Origin: Streptomyces sp. AP-93
GTDB lineage: Bacteria > Actinomycetota > Actinomycetes > Streptomycetales > Streptomycetaceae
Reading direction: 5' to 3'
DNA: 64,000 bases
NCBI RefSeq assembly: GCF_022808175.1
Contig: NZ_JALGBX010000006.1
Span: 62,001 to 126,000, forward strand
Both the position numbers and the translations under genes were made by a program. The notes under the pieces were generated by a model. The model saw only the letters and a program-made list of their open reading frames with translations, was not told the DNA's origin and made no database searches. Positions 1 through 14,003 of this stretch are shown one piece after another (the first letter of the stretch is position 1; every line of letters begins with the position of its first letter).

Positions 1-2742
<2,742 letters not shown>

Positions 2743-2764
2743 GCTCGTTAGCAGTAGGTAGTAC

Positions 2765-2810
2765 GCAGAAGCCCCCCGCCGCTCCGAGAGGAGAGGCGGG
2801 GGGCTTCTGC
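2765..2810. terminator. Intrinsic terminator after rpoC, probably bidirectional
   Basis: A perfect 16-bp inverted repeat: GCAGAAGCCCCCCGCC (2765-2780) pairs with GGCGGGGGGCTTCTGC (2795-2810) across a 14-nt loop. It lies between two convergent genes, the rpoC stop at 2742 and the minus-strand gene ending at 2837, and can serve both. Confidence 0.9.
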
Positions 2811-2836
2811 GCGTCCTGGACCGGGCCCGGCGTGGG

Positions 2837-5308
2837 TCAGGTCCGCCGGCGGCGGCGCAGGCCCGTCACGGTCACCGAGGCCACGGCCAGGAGGGCCAGG
2901 GTGGCACCGGCCAGGCCGGGGGTGAGGCCCTTGGGGCGGAAGGTGCAGGAGACCGCGGCCGTGCCCTGGGGGATGTCCAGGGAGACCAGGCCGTGGAAGC
3001 TCTTCACCGGGGCCGAGCACTGCCAGCCGGGGACGGCGGTCATCGCGAAGACGGCGGTGCCGGAGGCCTCCTCGGGGAGGGTGGCCTCGATGGTGTGGCC
3101 GCCCGCGCTGACGCGGGTGGCGCCCGTGGCCGTAAGGCGGCCCACCGTCGAGGCGAGCGCGGCCCGGTCCAGGCAGCCGACCGGGTGGGCGCCGGCGGCG
3201 GCGCCCCGGGTACGGGTGCGCACCGTGACGTCGACCCGGCCGGAGGCGGGGACCTCGCCGAGGCGGCGGACCCCGGCCGTCCGGTCCTCCAGGGGCCTCT
3301 CGATGCCTGCGAAGGAGAGGGTTCCGTACAGCCGGGGCGAGTACCAGAAGGCTTCGGAGCCGGGGGCGCACCGGGCGGTGTACCGCTGTTTCGCGGCGGT
3401 GCCGCCGCGGGCGACGGGCGGGACCCGGTAGACGGTGGCGCCGAGGACCTGCTCCTGGTGGGCGTAGACGCTGGCCGGGGGGTTGGGGGAGGCGTACGGG
3501 GCGCTGCGGACGGTGACCAGCGGCGGGGCGGGGAAGGTACGGGCCGTCCAGCTGTTCTTCTCCGGGCCCGGTTCGGCGCGGGCGCCGATCGAGAAGATCG
3601 CGTCCAGGACGGGATTGTCGGCGCCGAAGAAGGTGCGGCCGTCGTTCTTGTAGCCGTACCCGAGGGGCTCCAGGGCCTCGTAGGTGGCCTCGGGGAGGTA
3701 GCTGCTGTAGTACTGCGGGCCCTCCGCCCGGAGTGCGAGCGCGTCGTTGTACGAGGTCTGCGGGCCGCCCGAGTCGGTGCGGTACGCGGGCCAGCCGTCG
3801 ACCGAACGGACGGCGTCGAAATGGTTCGAGATCGACTCGCTGGAGGTGGCGATCGGCTTCGCCCAGCGTTCGCGGGCGCGCCGGGCGTCCGCGCCGGCCG
3901 CGGCGGCGGTGGATTCGGCGAAGACGACCCCGACCATGAGGACCGCGGCCACGGGGACCAGTACGCGGTGCTTCTCGCCCAGCGCGAGCAGGACCAGCGC
4001 GAGGAGCGACACCGCGCCGCCGCCCAGGACGGCCGGCCAGGTGGCGCCGCCGAAGTCGTCGGTGTGGCGCAGCACGAAGGTGGCGGCGACCAGCAGGGCC
4101 GCCGTCAGAGCCAGGTGCAGCGGGCGCGGCCGGTTGGCCAGGGACAGCCAGGCGATGACCACCACCATGCCGCTGAACACGAAGGCCTCGCGGTACGGGT
4201 TGCCGTTCGGAACCGCCAGCCCGTGCCATGCGTACTGGGTGGGCGGGAACTGGAAGGAGAGGACGACGAGCAGGGCCGCCGCCGCCCATGCCAGGCGGGT
4301 CCTGCGCGTGATCGCCGCGTTGAGGAGGAAGGACCCGGCCAGGATCAGGCCGAGCGAGGCCACGTACAGCCGGGGCCGGCCGCCCCACAGGTGGGTGCCG
4401 GGGAGCATGCCCGTCAGGAAGACCTCGATCCGGACGGGATCGAAGGCGGCCGCCCCGGTCGGCTGGGCGGCCCCGCTGGAGAGGAAGGCGGGCAGGAGCA
4501 GGGGGAGCGTGAGCAGGATGCCCGTCGCGGCGCCCGTACCCGCCCGCCATACGGCGCGCAGCCGCTGGGCTCCGGTCAGGTCGAGGACGACCAGGCGGAC
4601 GGCGAGCAGCACGCACGCGGCCATCGTCGCCATCATCGCGGTGTAGAAGTTCCCGAACCAGGCGAGCGCGACCAGCAGGGCCACGCCCGGCCAGCGGCGC
4701 TCCTCCAGGCACCACTCGACGGCGATGCCCAGGAGCGGGAGCGCGACCAGGCCCCACATCCACATCGGGATGTACGAGGCGTCGCTGAGCGCCCAGCCGC
4801 ACAGCCCGTAGACGGCTCCGAGCACGCCCCGCTGCCACCAGGGGCCGGGGTGGAGCCTGCCGAGGTAGACGGCCATCAGGGCGGCGGCGGTGCCCATCGT
4901 GACCGGGGTGACCGCGAAGACGGCGAGGTCCACGTGGGCGCGGGGGACGAGGACGGCCAGCCAGGAGAAGGGGTTGCCGAGGTAGGTGTGGTAGTCGGAC
5001 AGGAACTGCTGGCCGAAGCCGCCGCGCCAGGTGAAGAGGAGGTCGCCGGCGGCCCGGCCGTGCACCAGGTCCCACAGGGCCCGGTGGAAGGGGACGTACT
5101 GGTTGGCCTGGTCGTTGACGGCCCGGCCGGTGTGGCCGAAGGGGAAGGTGCCCCGGGCCGCCCAGGACGCGCAGAAGGCGCCCGAGGCCGTGAGGAACGC
5201 GAGGAGCGGGCCGTAGAAGCGGGTGGTGCGGCGCGAGGGGGGCCGGGGCCGGTCCTGATCGGGGGGCGGACTGCTCTGCGTCGCGGGCTCGACGGCCAAG
5301 ATCCCCAA
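2837..5308 (-). CDS. Large polytopic membrane protein, YfhO family
   Basis: About 823 residues. The N-terminal ~500 residues hold a long series of hydrophobic segments, followed by a short cluster of membrane segments and a soluble C-terminal domain that ends in a final membrane helix and an Arg-rich cytoplasmic tail (RRRRR). The motif [16 protein letters not shown] after the first helix and the [21 protein letters not shown] stretch are typical of the YfhO group of GT-C-like proteins, which in Firmicutes are linked to glycosylation of lipoteichoic acid or other wall polymers. The substrate here is unknown. I prefer the TTG at 5308 because GGGAG lies 7 nt upstream; a GTG at 5350 has no ribosome binding site. 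It is convergent with rpoC and divergent from the ankyrin gene. Confidence 0.75.
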   Translation of the reverse strand: MGILAVEPATQSSPPPDQDRPRPPSRRTTRFYGPLLAFLTASGAFCASWAARGTFPFGHTGRAVNDQANQYVPFHRALWDLVHGRAAGDLLFTWRGGFGQQFLSDYHTYLGNPFSWLAVLVPRAHVDLAVFAVTPVTMGTAAALMAVYLGRLHPGPWWQRGVLGAVYGLCGWALSDASYIPMWMWGLVALPLLGIAVEWCLEERRWPGVALLVALAWFGNFYTAMMATMAACVLLAVRLVVLDLTGAQRLRAVWRAGTGAATGILLTLPLLLPAFLSSGAAQPTGAAAFDPVRIEVFLTGMLPGTHLWGGRPRLYVASLGLILAGSFLLNAAITRRTRLAWAAAALLVVLSFQFPPTQYAWHGLAVPNGNPYREAFVFSGMVVVIAWLSLANRPRPLHLALTAALLVAATFVLRHTDDFGGATWPAVLGGGAVSLLALVLLALGEKHRVLVPVAAVLMVGVVFAESTAAAAGADARRARERWAKPIATSSESISNHFDAVRSVDGWPAYRTDSGGPQTSYNDALALRAEGPQYYSSYLPEATYEALEPLGYGYKNDGRTFFGADNPVLDAIFSIGARAEPGPEKNSWTARTFPAPPLVTVRSAPYASPNPPASVYAHQEQVLGATVYRVPPVARGGTAAKQRYTARCAPGSEAFWYSPRLYGTLSFAGIERPLEDRTAGVRRLGEVPASGRVDVTVRTRTRGAAAGAHPVGCLDRAALASTVGRLTATGATRVSAGGHTIEATLPEEASGTAVFAMTAVPGWQCSAPVKSFHGLVSLDIPQGTAAVSCTFRPKGLTPGLAGATLALLAVASVTVTGLRRRRRT

Positions 5309-5386
5309 GGGTCTGCTCCCTGCTGGTCGGCTGTCCGACGGGTGGCACACATGGCTGGTCTGCCGGACTCGCGGACCGGGAGGGCC

Positions 5387-5434
5387 GCGATCCGGCGCCC
5401 CGGGCGAATCGCGATCCGGCGCCCCGGGCGAATC
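5387..5434. repeat. Two perfect tandem copies of a 24-bp unit, in a 436-nt intergenic region
   Basis: Copy 1 at 5387-5410 is identical to copy 2 at 5411-5434; each begins GCGATCCGGCGCCCCGGG. They lie between divergent genes, 79 bp upstream of the proposed start of the YfhO-type gene. Elsewhere in the gene-free stretch 5309-5744 I see GC-rich sequence without a recognisable hairpin-plus-T terminator or a clear promoter hexamer pair. Confidence 0.85.
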
Positions 5435-5744
5435 CGGCCACCATGGTGCCGCGCGGCAGCTCCGGTTCCAGGGCGGCGGACGGCGGGTCCGGCGTGTGCG
5501 AGGCCGTGCGCGTCGGCCCGGGCGGGCGGCCGGACGGCTCCCACCAGGGTGGTCCGGACGCGTGTGCGCAGGGTGCGCCCGCCGGCTCCGGACACGGGGG
5601 TTCCCCCTTTCGGTGGAGCGCGGGGGTCGCGGTTGTCAGCCGGAGCGCAAGGCCTTCGCGGCGTCGGCCGCGGCGACCTGCGCGCGCAACGGGATCGGGG
5701 AAACTCTGTGGCCGGGCGGCCGCGCGGCCGGGGATCATGCGCGC

Positions 5745-6350
5745 ATGGACATACCGAACCGGCTGGCCAAGGCCGCGGAAGACGGCGACGCGGAAACAGT
5801 GGGCCGGCTGCTGGCGGAGGGGGCCGAGGTGGAGGCCCCGAACGCGCACTGGCGTACCCCGCTGGACCTCGCGGTGAGCGCGGGGCGGCCGGAGACAGTC
5901 CGGCTGCTGCTCGCCGCGGGGGCGGATCCGGGCGGGCGGGCCGGCGAGTACCACGAGCTGACGCCCATGCTCCAGGCGGCGATGCGCCCCGACCTCGAGG
6001 TGGTCAGGCTCCTGCTCGACGCCGGAGCTCCCGTGGGCCCCCAGGGCCGGGTGGAGTACGTCCCGCTGCCGGTGGCGGCCACCAGCGGGGACGAGGGCTA
6101 CCCGCACATCGTGGCGCTGTTCCTCGACCGCGGTCAGGACATCGACGTCGTGATGAAGGACCGCACGGCCCTGGAGCTCGCGGTCCAGGGCGGGAAGGTG
6201 CGGATGGCGCGCTGGCTGCTCGGCCGCGGCGCGAAGGCGACGGAGCGCGCCGCGAGCGTGGCCTACCGCCGCGCACGGAGCTCGCCCGAGGAGGAGAAGG
6301 TGTACAGGCCGCTCTTCAGCGCCCTGTATGCCGCACTGCCCAAGGAATGA
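5745..6350 (+). CDS. Ankyrin-repeat protein
   Basis: A 201-residue protein made almost wholly of ankyrin repeats. Repeated signatures of the type D-x-x-T-V-x-x-L-L-x-x-G-A-x-x are seen at about residues 15-30 ([15 protein letters not shown]), 48-62 ([15 protein letters not shown]), 82-95 ([15 protein letters not shown]) and 119-145, with a C-terminal repeat [11 protein letters not shown]. There is no signal peptide or membrane helix, so a cytoplasmic protein-binding role is inferred; the partner is unknown. I chose the ATG at 5745 because it begins the first helix ([15 protein letters not shown]); the longer frame upstream has Arg/Gly-rich low-complexity sequence. No operon partner is evident, as the next gene (rpsL) has its own promoter. 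Confidence 0.85.
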   Translation: MDIPNRLAKAAEDGDAETVGRLLAEGAEVEAPNAHWRTPLDLAVSAGRPETVRLLLAAGADPGGRAGEYHELTPMLQAAMRPDLEVVRLLLDAGAPVGPQGRVEYVPLPVAATSGDEGYPHIVALFLDRGQDIDVVMKDRTALELAVQGGKVRMARWLLGRGAKATERAASVAYRRARSSPEEEKVYRPLFSALYAALPKE

Positions 6351-6506
6351 ATCCGGGCTGCCGTCCCGGGGGCGGAGGCGGGGCGGCGGCGGCTCCGCTT
6401 AGCACACGTGCACCACGGCCGCACGTCGCAGGGGCCGCATCCGGGCTTCGGCCTTGCGGCGACTGGCCTGGGGGCCCTTCGGGCTTCGGGGGCCGGGGCT
6501 TTTGTT

Positions 6507-6535
6507 TTGACCGGAGTGGATGCGGTAGGTACGCT
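6507..6535 (+). promoter_or_regulatory. Candidate promoter of the str operon
   Basis: TTGACC at 6507-6512 and TACGCT (TAnnnT) at 6530-6535 are separated by 17 bp. Transcription would begin near 6542 and give a leader of about 185 nt before rpsL. The segment 6351-6506 upstream holds no gene I can support. Confidence 0.6.
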
Positions 6536-6622
6536 CAGACCTTGTGCCTGGGGTGTGCCTGGGCTCCTGTGCGTGTCCATCAACCGCACTTGAGCCGTAT
6601 CAGCCACCGCGATTCATGCGTT

Positions 6623-6676
6623 TCCACGCTTGCGTGGAGGTCCGCCGGATCCGACACACCCGACCGCGTGGGTCGG
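6623..6676 (+). promoter_or_regulatory. rpsL leader: two hairpins, the second shared with the rpsJ leader
   Basis: Hairpin 1 is TCCACG-CTTG-CGTGGA (6623-6638). Hairpin 2 is CCGACC-GCGTG-GGTCGG (6660-6676) within a 24-base block at 6653-6676 that recurs with one mismatch in the rpsJ leader at 21283-21306. Both blocks sit in 5' leaders of ribosomal-protein operons, which suggests common control, for instance by a ribosomal protein, stalled ribosomes or RNA processing. The ligand is not known to me. Confidence 0.6.
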
Positions 6677-6727
6677 CAAATGTTCCAGGTTAGCTTCACT
6701 ACACGGCACACAGAAACCGGAGAAGTA

Positions 6728-7099
6728 GTGCCTACGATCCAGCAGCTGGTCCGTAAGGGCCGGCAGGACAAGGTCGAGAAGACAAAGACCCCCGCGCTTG
6801 AGGCTTCGCCCCAGCGTCGCGGCGTCTGCACGCGAGTGTTCACGACCACCCCGAAGAAGCCGAACTCGGCGCTGCGTAAGGTCGCGCGTGTGCGTCTGAC
6901 CTCTGGCATCGAGGTCACCGCTTACATTCCGGGTGAGGGACACAACCTGCAGGAGCACTCCATCGTGCTCGTGCGTGGTGGCCGTGTGAAGGACCTGCCG
7001 GGTGTTCGCTACAAGATCATCCGCGGTGCGCTTGACACCCAGGCTGTCAAGAACCGCAAGCAGGCCCGCAGCCGCTACGGCGCCAAGAAGGAGAAGTAA
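6728..7099 (+). CDS. rpsL: Ribosomal protein S12
   Basis: A 123-residue decoding-centre protein of the 30S subunit. It starts at a GTG after GGAGAAG. The [11 protein letters not shown] segment places Lys at position 43, and [10 protein letters not shown] places Lys at position 88. These are the residues at which streptomycin-resistance substitutions are classically found, so the encoded allele looks wild-type and sensitive. It is the first gene of the str operon, 3 nt ahead of rpsG. Confidence 0.99.
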   Translation: MPTIQQLVRKGRQDKVEKTKTPALEASPQRRGVCTRVFTTTPKKPNSALRKVARVRLTSGIEVTAYIPGEGHNLQEHSIVLVRGGRVKDLPGVRYKIIRGALDTQAVKNRKQARSRYGAKKEK

Positions 7100-7102
7100 A
7101 AA

Positions 7103-7573
7103 ATGCCTCGTAAGGGCCCCGCCCCGAAGCGCCCGGTCATCATCGACCCGGTCTACGCATCTCCTCTGGTGACGTCGCTCATCAACAAGATCCTCCTGAA
7201 CGGCAAGCGCTCCACCGCCGAGCGCATCGTTTACGGCGCCATGGAAGGCCTCCGCGAGAAGACCGGCAACGACCCGGTCATCACGCTGAAGCGCGCGCTG
7301 GAGAACGTCAAGCCGTCGCTCGAGGTCAAGTCCCGCCGTGTCGGTGGCGCCACCTACCAGGTGCCGATCGAGGTCAAGCCGGGTCGTCAGTCGACCCTCG
7401 CGCTGCGCTGGCTCGTGGGTTACTCCCGCGCCCGCCGCGAGAAGACGATGACCGAGCGCCTCATGAACGAGCTGCTTGACGCGTCCAACGGTCTTGGCGC
7501 TGCCGTCAAGAAGCGCGAGGACACGCACAAGATGGCCGAGTCCAACAAGGCCTTCGCGCACTACCGCTGGTAG
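7103..7573 (+). CDS. rpsG: Ribosomal protein S7
   Basis: A 156-residue primary 16S rRNA-binding protein that nucleates the 30S head. It begins [12 protein letters not shown] and ends in the typical AFAHYRW, with full family length and no break. In E. coli, S7 is the repressor of the str operon; whether that applies here is not shown. The start is only 3 nt after the rpsL stop, consistent with coupled translation. Confidence 0.99.
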   Translation: MPRKGPAPKRPVIIDPVYASPLVTSLINKILLNGKRSTAERIVYGAMEGLREKTGNDPVITLKRALENVKPSLEVKSRRVGGATYQVPIEVKPGRQSTLALRWLVGYSRARREKTMTERLMNELLDASNGLGAAVKKREDTHKMAESNKAFAHYRW

Positions 7574-7612
7574 TCCGAACCCACATCGAGACCGAGAGAA
7601 GACTGAGCCGAT

Positions 7613-9742
7613 ATGGCTACCACTTCGCTTGACCTGGCCAAGGTGCGCAACATCGGCATCATGGCCCACATCGACGCGGGCAAGACGACCACCACCGAGC
7701 GCATCCTGTTCTACACCGGTGTGTCTTACAAGATCGGTGAGGTCCACGACGGCGCTGCCACGATGGACTGGATGGAGCAGGAGCAGGAGCGTGGTATCAC
7801 CATCACGTCTGCCGCTACCACCTGCCACTGGCCGCTCGAAGATGTTGACCACACCATCAACATCATCGACACCCCGGGTCACGTCGACTTCACCGTCGAG
7901 GTGGAGCGTTCGCTCCGCGTCCTCGACGGCGCCGTCACCGTGTTCGACGGTGTGGCCGGCGTTGAGCCGCAGTCCGAGACCGTCTGGCGTCAGGCGGACC
8001 GCTACGGCGTGCCGCGCATCTGCTTCGTCAACAAGCTGGACCGCACCGGCGCCGAGTTCCACCGCTGTGTCGACATGATCAAGGACCGCCTCGGTGCGGT
8101 TCCGATCGTCATGCAGCTCCCCATCGGCGCCGAGATGGACTTCCAGGGCGTTGTCGACCTGGTCACCATGAAGGCGTTCGTCTGGTCCGCCGAGGCGACC
8201 AAGGGCGAGATGTACGACATCGTCGACATCCCGGACACCCACAAGGAAGCCGCTGAAGAGTGGCACGCCAAGCTGGTCGAGACGGTCGCCGAGAACGACG
8301 ACCAGATCATGGAGCTGTTCCTCGAGGGCGTCGAGCCCACCGTCGAGCAGCTGCACGCCGCTGTGCGTCGCATCATCATCGGCTCCAAGGGCGACAAGGG
8401 TGCCACCGTCACCGCGGTGTTCTGTGGCACGGCGTTCAAGAACAAGGGCGTTCAGCCCCTGCTCGACGCCGTCGTCCGCTACCTCCCGTCGCCCCTGGAC
8501 ATCGAGGCCATCGAAGGCCACGACGTCCGGGACGCCGAGGTCGTCGTGAAGCGCAAGCCGTCTGACGAGGAGCCCCTCGCGGCGCTCGCGTTCAAGATCA
8601 TGCGCGACCCGCACCTCGGCAAGCTCACCTTCGTCCGGGTTTACTCGGGCCGCCTGGAGGCCGGCACTGCGGTGCTGAACTCCGTCAAGGGCAAGAAGGA
8701 GCGCATCGGCAAGATCTACCGCATGCACGCGAACAAGCGTGAAGAGATCGAAGCGGTGGGCGCCGGTGACATCGTCGCCGTCATGGGCCTGAAGCAGACC
8801 ACCACCGGTGAGACGCTGTGTGACGACAAGAACCCGGTCATCCTGGAGTCCATGGACTTCCCGGCCCCGGTCATTCAGGTCGCCATCGAGCCCAAGTCCA
8901 AGGGTGACCAGGAGAAGCTGGGTGTAGCCATCCAGTCTCTCGCGGAGGAGGACCCCTCCTTCCACGTTCACTCGGACGAAGAGACCGGCCAGACCATCCT
9001 CGGTGGTATGGGCGAGCTGCACCTCGAGGTGCTGGTCGACCGTATGAAGCGCGAGTTCAAGGTCGAGGCCAACGTCGGCAAGCCGCAGGTCGCTTACCGC
9101 GAGACGATCCGCCAGACGGTGGAGCGTCACGACTACACCCACAAGAAGCAGACCGGTGGTACCGGTCAGTTCGCCAAGGTGCAGATCGCGATCGAGCCGA
9201 TCCTCGAGGCCGACGGTCCGGCGTACGAGTTCGTGAACAAGGTCACCGGTGGCCGCATCCCGAGGGAGTACATCCCCTCGGTCGACGCGGGTGCGCAGGA
9301 AGCCATGAAGTTCGGCATCCTCGCCGGCTACGAGATGACCGGCGTCCGCGTCATTCTTCTCGACGGTGGCTACCACGAGGTCGACTCCTCCGAGCTCGCC
9401 TTCAAGATCGCCGGTTCGCAGGCGTTCAAGGAGGCCGCGCGCAAGGCTTCTCCCGTGCTCCTCGAGCCGATGATGGCCGTCGAGGTCACCACGCCGGAGG
9501 AGTCCATGGGTGACGTCATCGGTGACATCAACTCCCGTCGTGGCCAGATCCAGGCCATGGAGGAGCGTCACGGTGCTCGCCTCGTGAAGGGCCTCGTGCC
9601 CCTCTCGGAGATGTTCGGCTACGTCGGAGACCTCCGCAGCAAGACCTCGGGTCGCGCCAGCTACTCGATGCAGTTCGACTCCTACGCCGAGGTTCCCCGG
9701 AACGTCGCCGAGGAGATCATCGCGAAGGCCAAGGGCGAGTAA
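7613..9742 (+). CDS. fusA: Elongation factor G
   Basis: A 709-residue translocation GTPase. The G1 motif [13 protein letters not shown] lies near residue 18, followed by [10 protein letters not shown] (switch I/G2), DTPGHVDF (G3) and NKLDRTG (G4). Domain IV carries [15 protein letters not shown], and the C-terminal domain V is intact. Length and motifs fit the canonical factor rather than a FusB-like or tetracycline-protection paralog. It is third in the str operon, 39 nt after rpsG. Confidence 0.99.
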   Translation: MATTSLDLAKVRNIGIMAHIDAGKTTTTERILFYTGVSYKIGEVHDGAATMDWMEQEQERGITITSAATTCHWPLEDVDHTINIIDTPGHVDFTVEVERSLRVLDGAVTVFDGVAGVEPQSETVWRQADRYGVPRICFVNKLDRTGAEFHRCVDMIKDRLGAVPIVMQLPIGAEMDFQGVVDLVTMKAFVWSAEATKGEMYDIVDIPDTHKEAAEEWHAKLVETVAENDDQIMELFLEGVEPTVEQLHAAVRRIIIGSKGDKGATVTAVFCGTAFKNKGVQPLLDAVVRYLPSPLDIEAIEGHDVRDAEVVVKRKPSDEEPLAALAFKIMRDPHLGKLTFVRVYSGRLEAGTAVLNSVKGKKERIGKIYRMHANKREEIEAVGAGDIVAVMGLKQTTTGETLCDDKNPVILESMDFPAPVIQVAIEPKSKGDQEKLGVAIQSLAEEDPSFHVHSDEETGQTILGGMGELHLEVLVDRMKREFKVEANVGKPQVAYRETIRQTVERHDYTHKKQTGGTGQFAKVQIAIEPILEADGPAYEFVNKVTGGRIPREYIPSVDAGAQEAMKFGILAGYEMTGVRVILLDGGYHEVDSSELAFKIAGSQAFKEAARKASPVLLEPMMAVEVTTPEESMGDVIGDINSRRGQIQAMEERHGARLVKGLVPLSEMFGYVGDLRSKTSGRASYSMQFDSYAEVPRNVAEEIIAKAKGE

Positions 9743-9783
9743 CTCTTCCGAGTACACGCTTTAGGCTTGTCACCGGAGCCTCA

Positions 9784-9814
9784 GGGGCAACAGGAGTAAC
9801 CCTCCCGTTGCCCC
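9784..9814 (+). promoter_or_regulatory. Hairpin in the fusA-tuf intergenic region
   Basis: GGGGCAAC (9784-9791) pairs with GTTGCCCC (9807-9814) across 15 nt. It has no T-run, so it looks more like an attenuator or RNA-processing element than a full terminator. Streptomycete tuf genes are known to be transcribed both from the str promoter and from a promoter in this intergenic region. A TAGGCT -10-like hexamer is at 9762-9767, but no convincing -35 precedes it. Confidence 0.4.
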
Positions 9815-9891
9815 CGGGGTACCGGCTATCCAGCAAAGATCACCTGGCGCCGATGAGCAAGGCGTACAGAACCACTCTCCAGGAGGACCCC

Positions 9892-11085
<1,194 letters not shown>

Positions 11086-11130
11086 TTCGTGTTCTGACCT
11101 GGTAGCTCGCGCGAGCGGGCACCACGTTTG

Positions 11131-11182
11131 ACAGAAGGGCCCCTTCCCCGTCGTTCACGCGACGGGGGAGGGGCCCTTTGTC
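11131..11182. terminator. Terminator of the str operon
   Basis: A long inverted repeat: AAGGGCCCC-T-TCCCCGTCG (from 11135) pairs with CGACGGGGGAGGGGCCCTTT (11160-11179) across a 6-nt loop, flanked by ACA and TGT. It lies between convergent tuf and rmlC and can serve both. Confidence 0.9.
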
Positions 11183-11235
11183 GTACGGGATCACTCGTAC
11201 GGGCGTACGGGCGTACGCGGCTCCGTGCGCGGCGG

Positions 11236-11835
11236 CTACGTCACCCGCAGGGACTCCGTGAACTCGATGCAGGCGGCGTAGTCCGGCAGCAGGCCGGACG
11301 CGGTGGCGTCGGCCAGCGAAGGGGCCGCGTCGTCGCGGGCCGACAGCAGCGGGACGTCCGCCGGCCAGTCGATGTCCAGGTCGGGGTCGAGCGGGTGGAC
11401 CGCGTGCTCGGCCGCCGGGTTGTAGGTCTCCGAGCAGATGTAGGACAGGGTGGCGTCGTCCGTCAGTGCGCAGAAGCCGTGGCCCATGCCCTCGGGGAGG
11501 TAGACGGCGCGGCGGTCCAGGTCGTCCAGGCGGACGCCTTCCCAGCGGCCGAAGGTCGGGGAGCCGACCCGGATGTCCACTATGACGTCGAGCACGGCGC
11601 CGCGCACGCAGGTGACGTACTTGGCCTGGCCGCGCGGGACGTCGGCGAAGTGGATGCCGCGGACCACACCGCGCTGGGAGACCGAGAGGTTGGCCTGCGC
11701 CAGCTTCAGCGGGTGCCCGACGACCTCGGCGAGGTGGTCGAAGCGGTACCACTCCATGAACATGCCGCGCGGGTCACCGTGCTGCTGGGGCGTGATCTCG
11801 AACGCGCCCCCGATGGAGAGCTCGCGGAACTTCAT
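11236..11835 (-). CDS. rmlC: dTDP-4-dehydrorhamnose 3,5-epimerase
   Basis: A 199-residue cupin enzyme that epimerises C3 and C5 of dTDP-4-keto-6-deoxyglucose, the third step to dTDP-L-rhamnose. Visible family features are [12 protein letters not shown] near the N-terminus, RGVVRGIHF with the catalytic-base His at about residue 60, and [13 protein letters not shown] followed by [10 protein letters not shown], which holds the catalytic Tyr. The ATG at 11835 follows GAGGAGG and overlaps the rmlA stop by 4 nt (ATGA), so the two are translationally coupled. Confidence 0.95.
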   Translation of the reverse strand: MKFRELSIGGAFEITPQQHGDPRGMFMEWYRFDHLAEVVGHPLKLAQANLSVSQRGVVRGIHFADVPRGQAKYVTCVRGAVLDVIVDIRVGSPTFGRWEGVRLDDLDRRAVYLPEGMGHGFCALTDDATLSYICSETYNPAAEHAVHPLDPDLDIDWPADVPLLSARDDAAPSLADATASGLLPDYAACIEFTESLRVT

Positions 11836-12707
11836 CGTGCGGCCTCCTCTTCGAGCAGGCCGATCAGGTAGTCCCCGTAGCCGCTCTTGGTGAGTGGCTC
11901 GGCCAGCGCGCGCAGCTGGGCGGAGTCGATCAGGCCCGCCCGCCAGGCGGCCTCCTCGACGCAGCCGATCTTGAAGCCCTGACGCTCCTCGATGACCCGT
12001 ACGAACTCCGAGGCCTGCACCATGGAGACGAAGGTGCCGGTGTCCAGCCAGGCGGTGCCGCGGTCGAGGATGGTGACGTTGAGCTGACCGGCCTGGAGGT
12101 ACGCGTCGTTGACGGCGGTGATCTCCAGCTCCCCCCGGGCGCTGGGCTTCAGGCCGCGGGCTATCTCCACGACCTGGTTGTCGTAGAAGTACAGGCCGGG
12201 CACGGCGTAACGGGACTTGGGCTTGGCCGGCTTCTCCTCGATGGATATCGCCTGGCCGTCCTCGTCGAACTCGACCACGCCGTACGCCGTCGGGTCCGCC
12301 ACCGGGTACGCGAAGACCCGGCCGCCCTTGGAGTCGGTGTGCTGTGCCAGGCGGGTGCCGAGCCCGCTGCCGTGGAAGATGTTGTCGCCGAGTATCAGGG
12401 CGACGGAGTCGTCGCCTATGAAGTCGGCGCCGAGCACGAAGGCCTGGGCGATGCCTTCGGGGCGCTCCTGGACGGTGTACTCGAGCCGGATGCCGAACTG
12501 CGAGCCGTCGCCGAGCAGGCGCTCGAACTGGTCGCGGTCGTCCGGGGTGGTGATGACGAGGATCTCGCTGATCCCGGCCATGACGAGAGTCGAGAGCGGG
12601 TAGTAGATCATCGGCTTGTCGAAGACGGGCAGCAGCTGCTTCGACACGGCCCGCGTCAGCGGCCACAGTCGGGATCCGGTGCCGCCGGCCAAGAGAATTC
12701 CACGCAT
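11832..12707 (-). CDS. rmlA: Glucose-1-phosphate thymidylyltransferase
   Basis: A 291-residue nucleotidyltransferase that makes dTDP-glucose from dTTP and glucose-1-phosphate, the first step of the rhamnose pathway. The N-terminus [18 protein letters not shown] is the nucleotide-binding loop, followed by [31 protein letters not shown] binds the metal and sugar, and [20 protein letters not shown] is also conserved. The ATG at 12707 starts exactly at the conserved motif. No Shine-Dalgarno sequence precedes it, and the TAGGGT hexamer 7 nt upstream suggests a leaderless message. It is the first gene of the minus-strand rmlA-rmlC pair and divergent from rmlD. Confidence 0.96.
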   Translation of the reverse strand: MRGILLAGGTGSRLWPLTRAVSKQLLPVFDKPMIYYPLSTLVMAGISEILVITTPDDRDQFERLLGDGSQFGIRLEYTVQERPEGIAQAFVLGADFIGDDSVALILGDNIFHGSGLGTRLAQHTDSKGGRVFAYPVADPTAYGVVEFDEDGQAISIEEKPAKPKSRYAVPGLYFYDNQVVEIARGLKPSARGELEITAVNDAYLQAGQLNVTILDRGTAWLDTGTFVSMVQASEFVRVIEERQGFKIGCVEEAAWRAGLIDSAQLRALAEPLTKSGYGDYLIGLLEEEAAR

Positions 12708-12714
12708 GGGCACG

Positions 12715-12720
12715 ACCCTA
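12715..12720 (-). promoter_or_regulatory. Candidate -10 element for leaderless rmlA
   Basis: On the minus strand TAGGGT occupies -13 to -8 relative to the A of the rmlA start codon, so transcription would begin at or next to the ATG. The -35 region is weak. The intergenic region with divergent rmlD is about 180 bp. Confidence 0.4.
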
Positions 12721-12886
12721 TGCGAGAGGGGCCGAGCAGTTTCCGTTTCGGACCATATCGAACGAACCGCGCAGCTACTGTTCACTTCATGTGCATCCTG
12801 GTGAGGGGCGGATTCCGGCCCAGACGGAACGATCGGTTATCGGAGAAGGACATTCCGGATTACGACAACGGAGGCGCCGAATATGG

Positions 12887-13846
12887 ATGCGCCCCGCGGG
12901 CAGAGGCGAAGGCGGCACCGCAGAAGTGACCGGTGACCGGGGGACGGGCCGCTGGCTCGTCACAGGCGCGGCCGGAATGCTGGGTCAGGACGTCCTGACC
13001 GCACTGCGGCGCCATGCGATCGAGGCCGTCGGCCTCAGCCGTGCCGAGCTCGACATCACGGACCCGGCCGCCGTCCGGTCCGCCCTCAAGGGCGTCACCC
13101 TCGTCGTCAACTGCGCCGGCTGGACGGACGTGGACGGTGCCGAGACGGCCGAGGAGGCCGCCGCTGCCGTCAACGGCACCGGCGTACGGATCCTCGCCGA
13201 GGCCTGCGCCGCGAACGGCGCGCGGCTGCTGCAGATCTCCACCGACTACGTGCTGCCCGGGGACGCCTCGGAGCCCTACGCCGAGGACGCGGCCACCGGG
13301 CCGGTGAACGCGTACGGCCGCTCCAAGCTGATCGGCGAGCAAGCCGTGGCCCAACTCCTGCCGCAGGACGGCTACGTGGTCCGCACCGCCTGGCTGTACG
13401 GCGAGCACGGCCCGAACTTCGTCTCCACCATGCTGGGGCTGGCCGCCCGACGGGACACCCTGGACGTGGTCGACGACCAACAGGGCCAGCCCACCTGGTC
13501 AGTTGCGCTCGCCCGGCGGCTCGTCGAGCTCGGGCTGGCCGCCCTGGCCGGTCAGGCCCCCGCGGGCATCTACCACGGCACCGCGAGCGGTGCGACCACC
13601 TGGTTCGGGCTGGCGCGCGAGGTCTACCGGCAGTGCGGCCTGGACCCGGAGCGGATCCGCCCGACCACCTCCGCGTCCTTCGTCCGGCCCGCGGTCCGCC
13701 CCTCCTTCAGCGTCCTGGCACACGACCGCTGGGCCCGGGTGGGCCTGGCCCCGATGAGCGACTGGCGGGAGCAGCTGGCCGACGCCCTCGCGACCCCCGG
13801 CTTCACCGCTCTGGCCCGGCCGGCCCGGGACAGCCGGGTGGGCTGA
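12887..13846 (+). CDS. rmlD: dTDP-4-dehydrorhamnose reductase
   Basis: A short-chain-dehydrogenase-type reductase performing the last step to dTDP-L-rhamnose. LVTGAAGMLGQDV is the NAD(P)H-binding TGxxGxxG motif, STDYV carries the catalytic Ser/Thr, and YGRSKLIGE is the YxxxK pair. The start is uncertain: ATG 12887 lies 12 nt after GGAGG (319 residues), and GTG 12926 starts closer to the fold but has no ribosome binding site. It stands opposite rmlA-rmlC; rmlB is not in the window. Confidence 0.93.
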   Translation: MRPAGRGEGGTAEVTGDRGTGRWLVTGAAGMLGQDVLTALRRHAIEAVGLSRAELDITDPAAVRSALKGVTLVVNCAGWTDVDGAETAEEAAAAVNGTGVRILAEACAANGARLLQISTDYVLPGDASEPYAEDAATGPVNAYGRSKLIGEQAVAQLLPQDGYVVRTAWLYGEHGPNFVSTMLGLAARRDTLDVVDDQQGQPTWSVALARRLVELGLAALAGQAPAGIYHGTASGATTWFGLAREVYRQCGLDPERIRPTTSASFVRPAVRPSFSVLAHDRWARVGLAPMSDWREQLADALATPGFTALARPARDSRVG

Positions 13847-14003
13847 GGACCCCGCCGGACACCACGCTGTGCGCGTGAACGTTGCCTGCGCGCCAGCTTC
13901 GCGAAACCCGAACTCGCTACGTTGGGGCGCCTGGGGCCCCGAGATACGGCCGCCGTGAGAGGCCTGGCACGCGTACGTGCCTCGTTCCGTTGGAGCTGCT
14001 GCC

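Noticed and set aside
2748..6107. A 1119-codon minus-strand frame across the YfhO and ankyrin genes
   Set aside because: Arg/Pro/His-rich translation without domains, in competition with two well-supported genes and crossing the rpoC terminator.
2993..7099. A 1368-codon open frame on the plus strand
   Set aside because: Only its last ~123 codons are real (rpsL). The rest is antisense to the YfhO-type gene, Gly/Arg-rich, and reflects GC-skewed codons.
6614..9757. A 1047-codon open frame antisense to rpsL-rpsG-fusA
   Set aside because: It is complementary to highly conserved genes and has no recognisable domain; a typical high-GC shadow frame.
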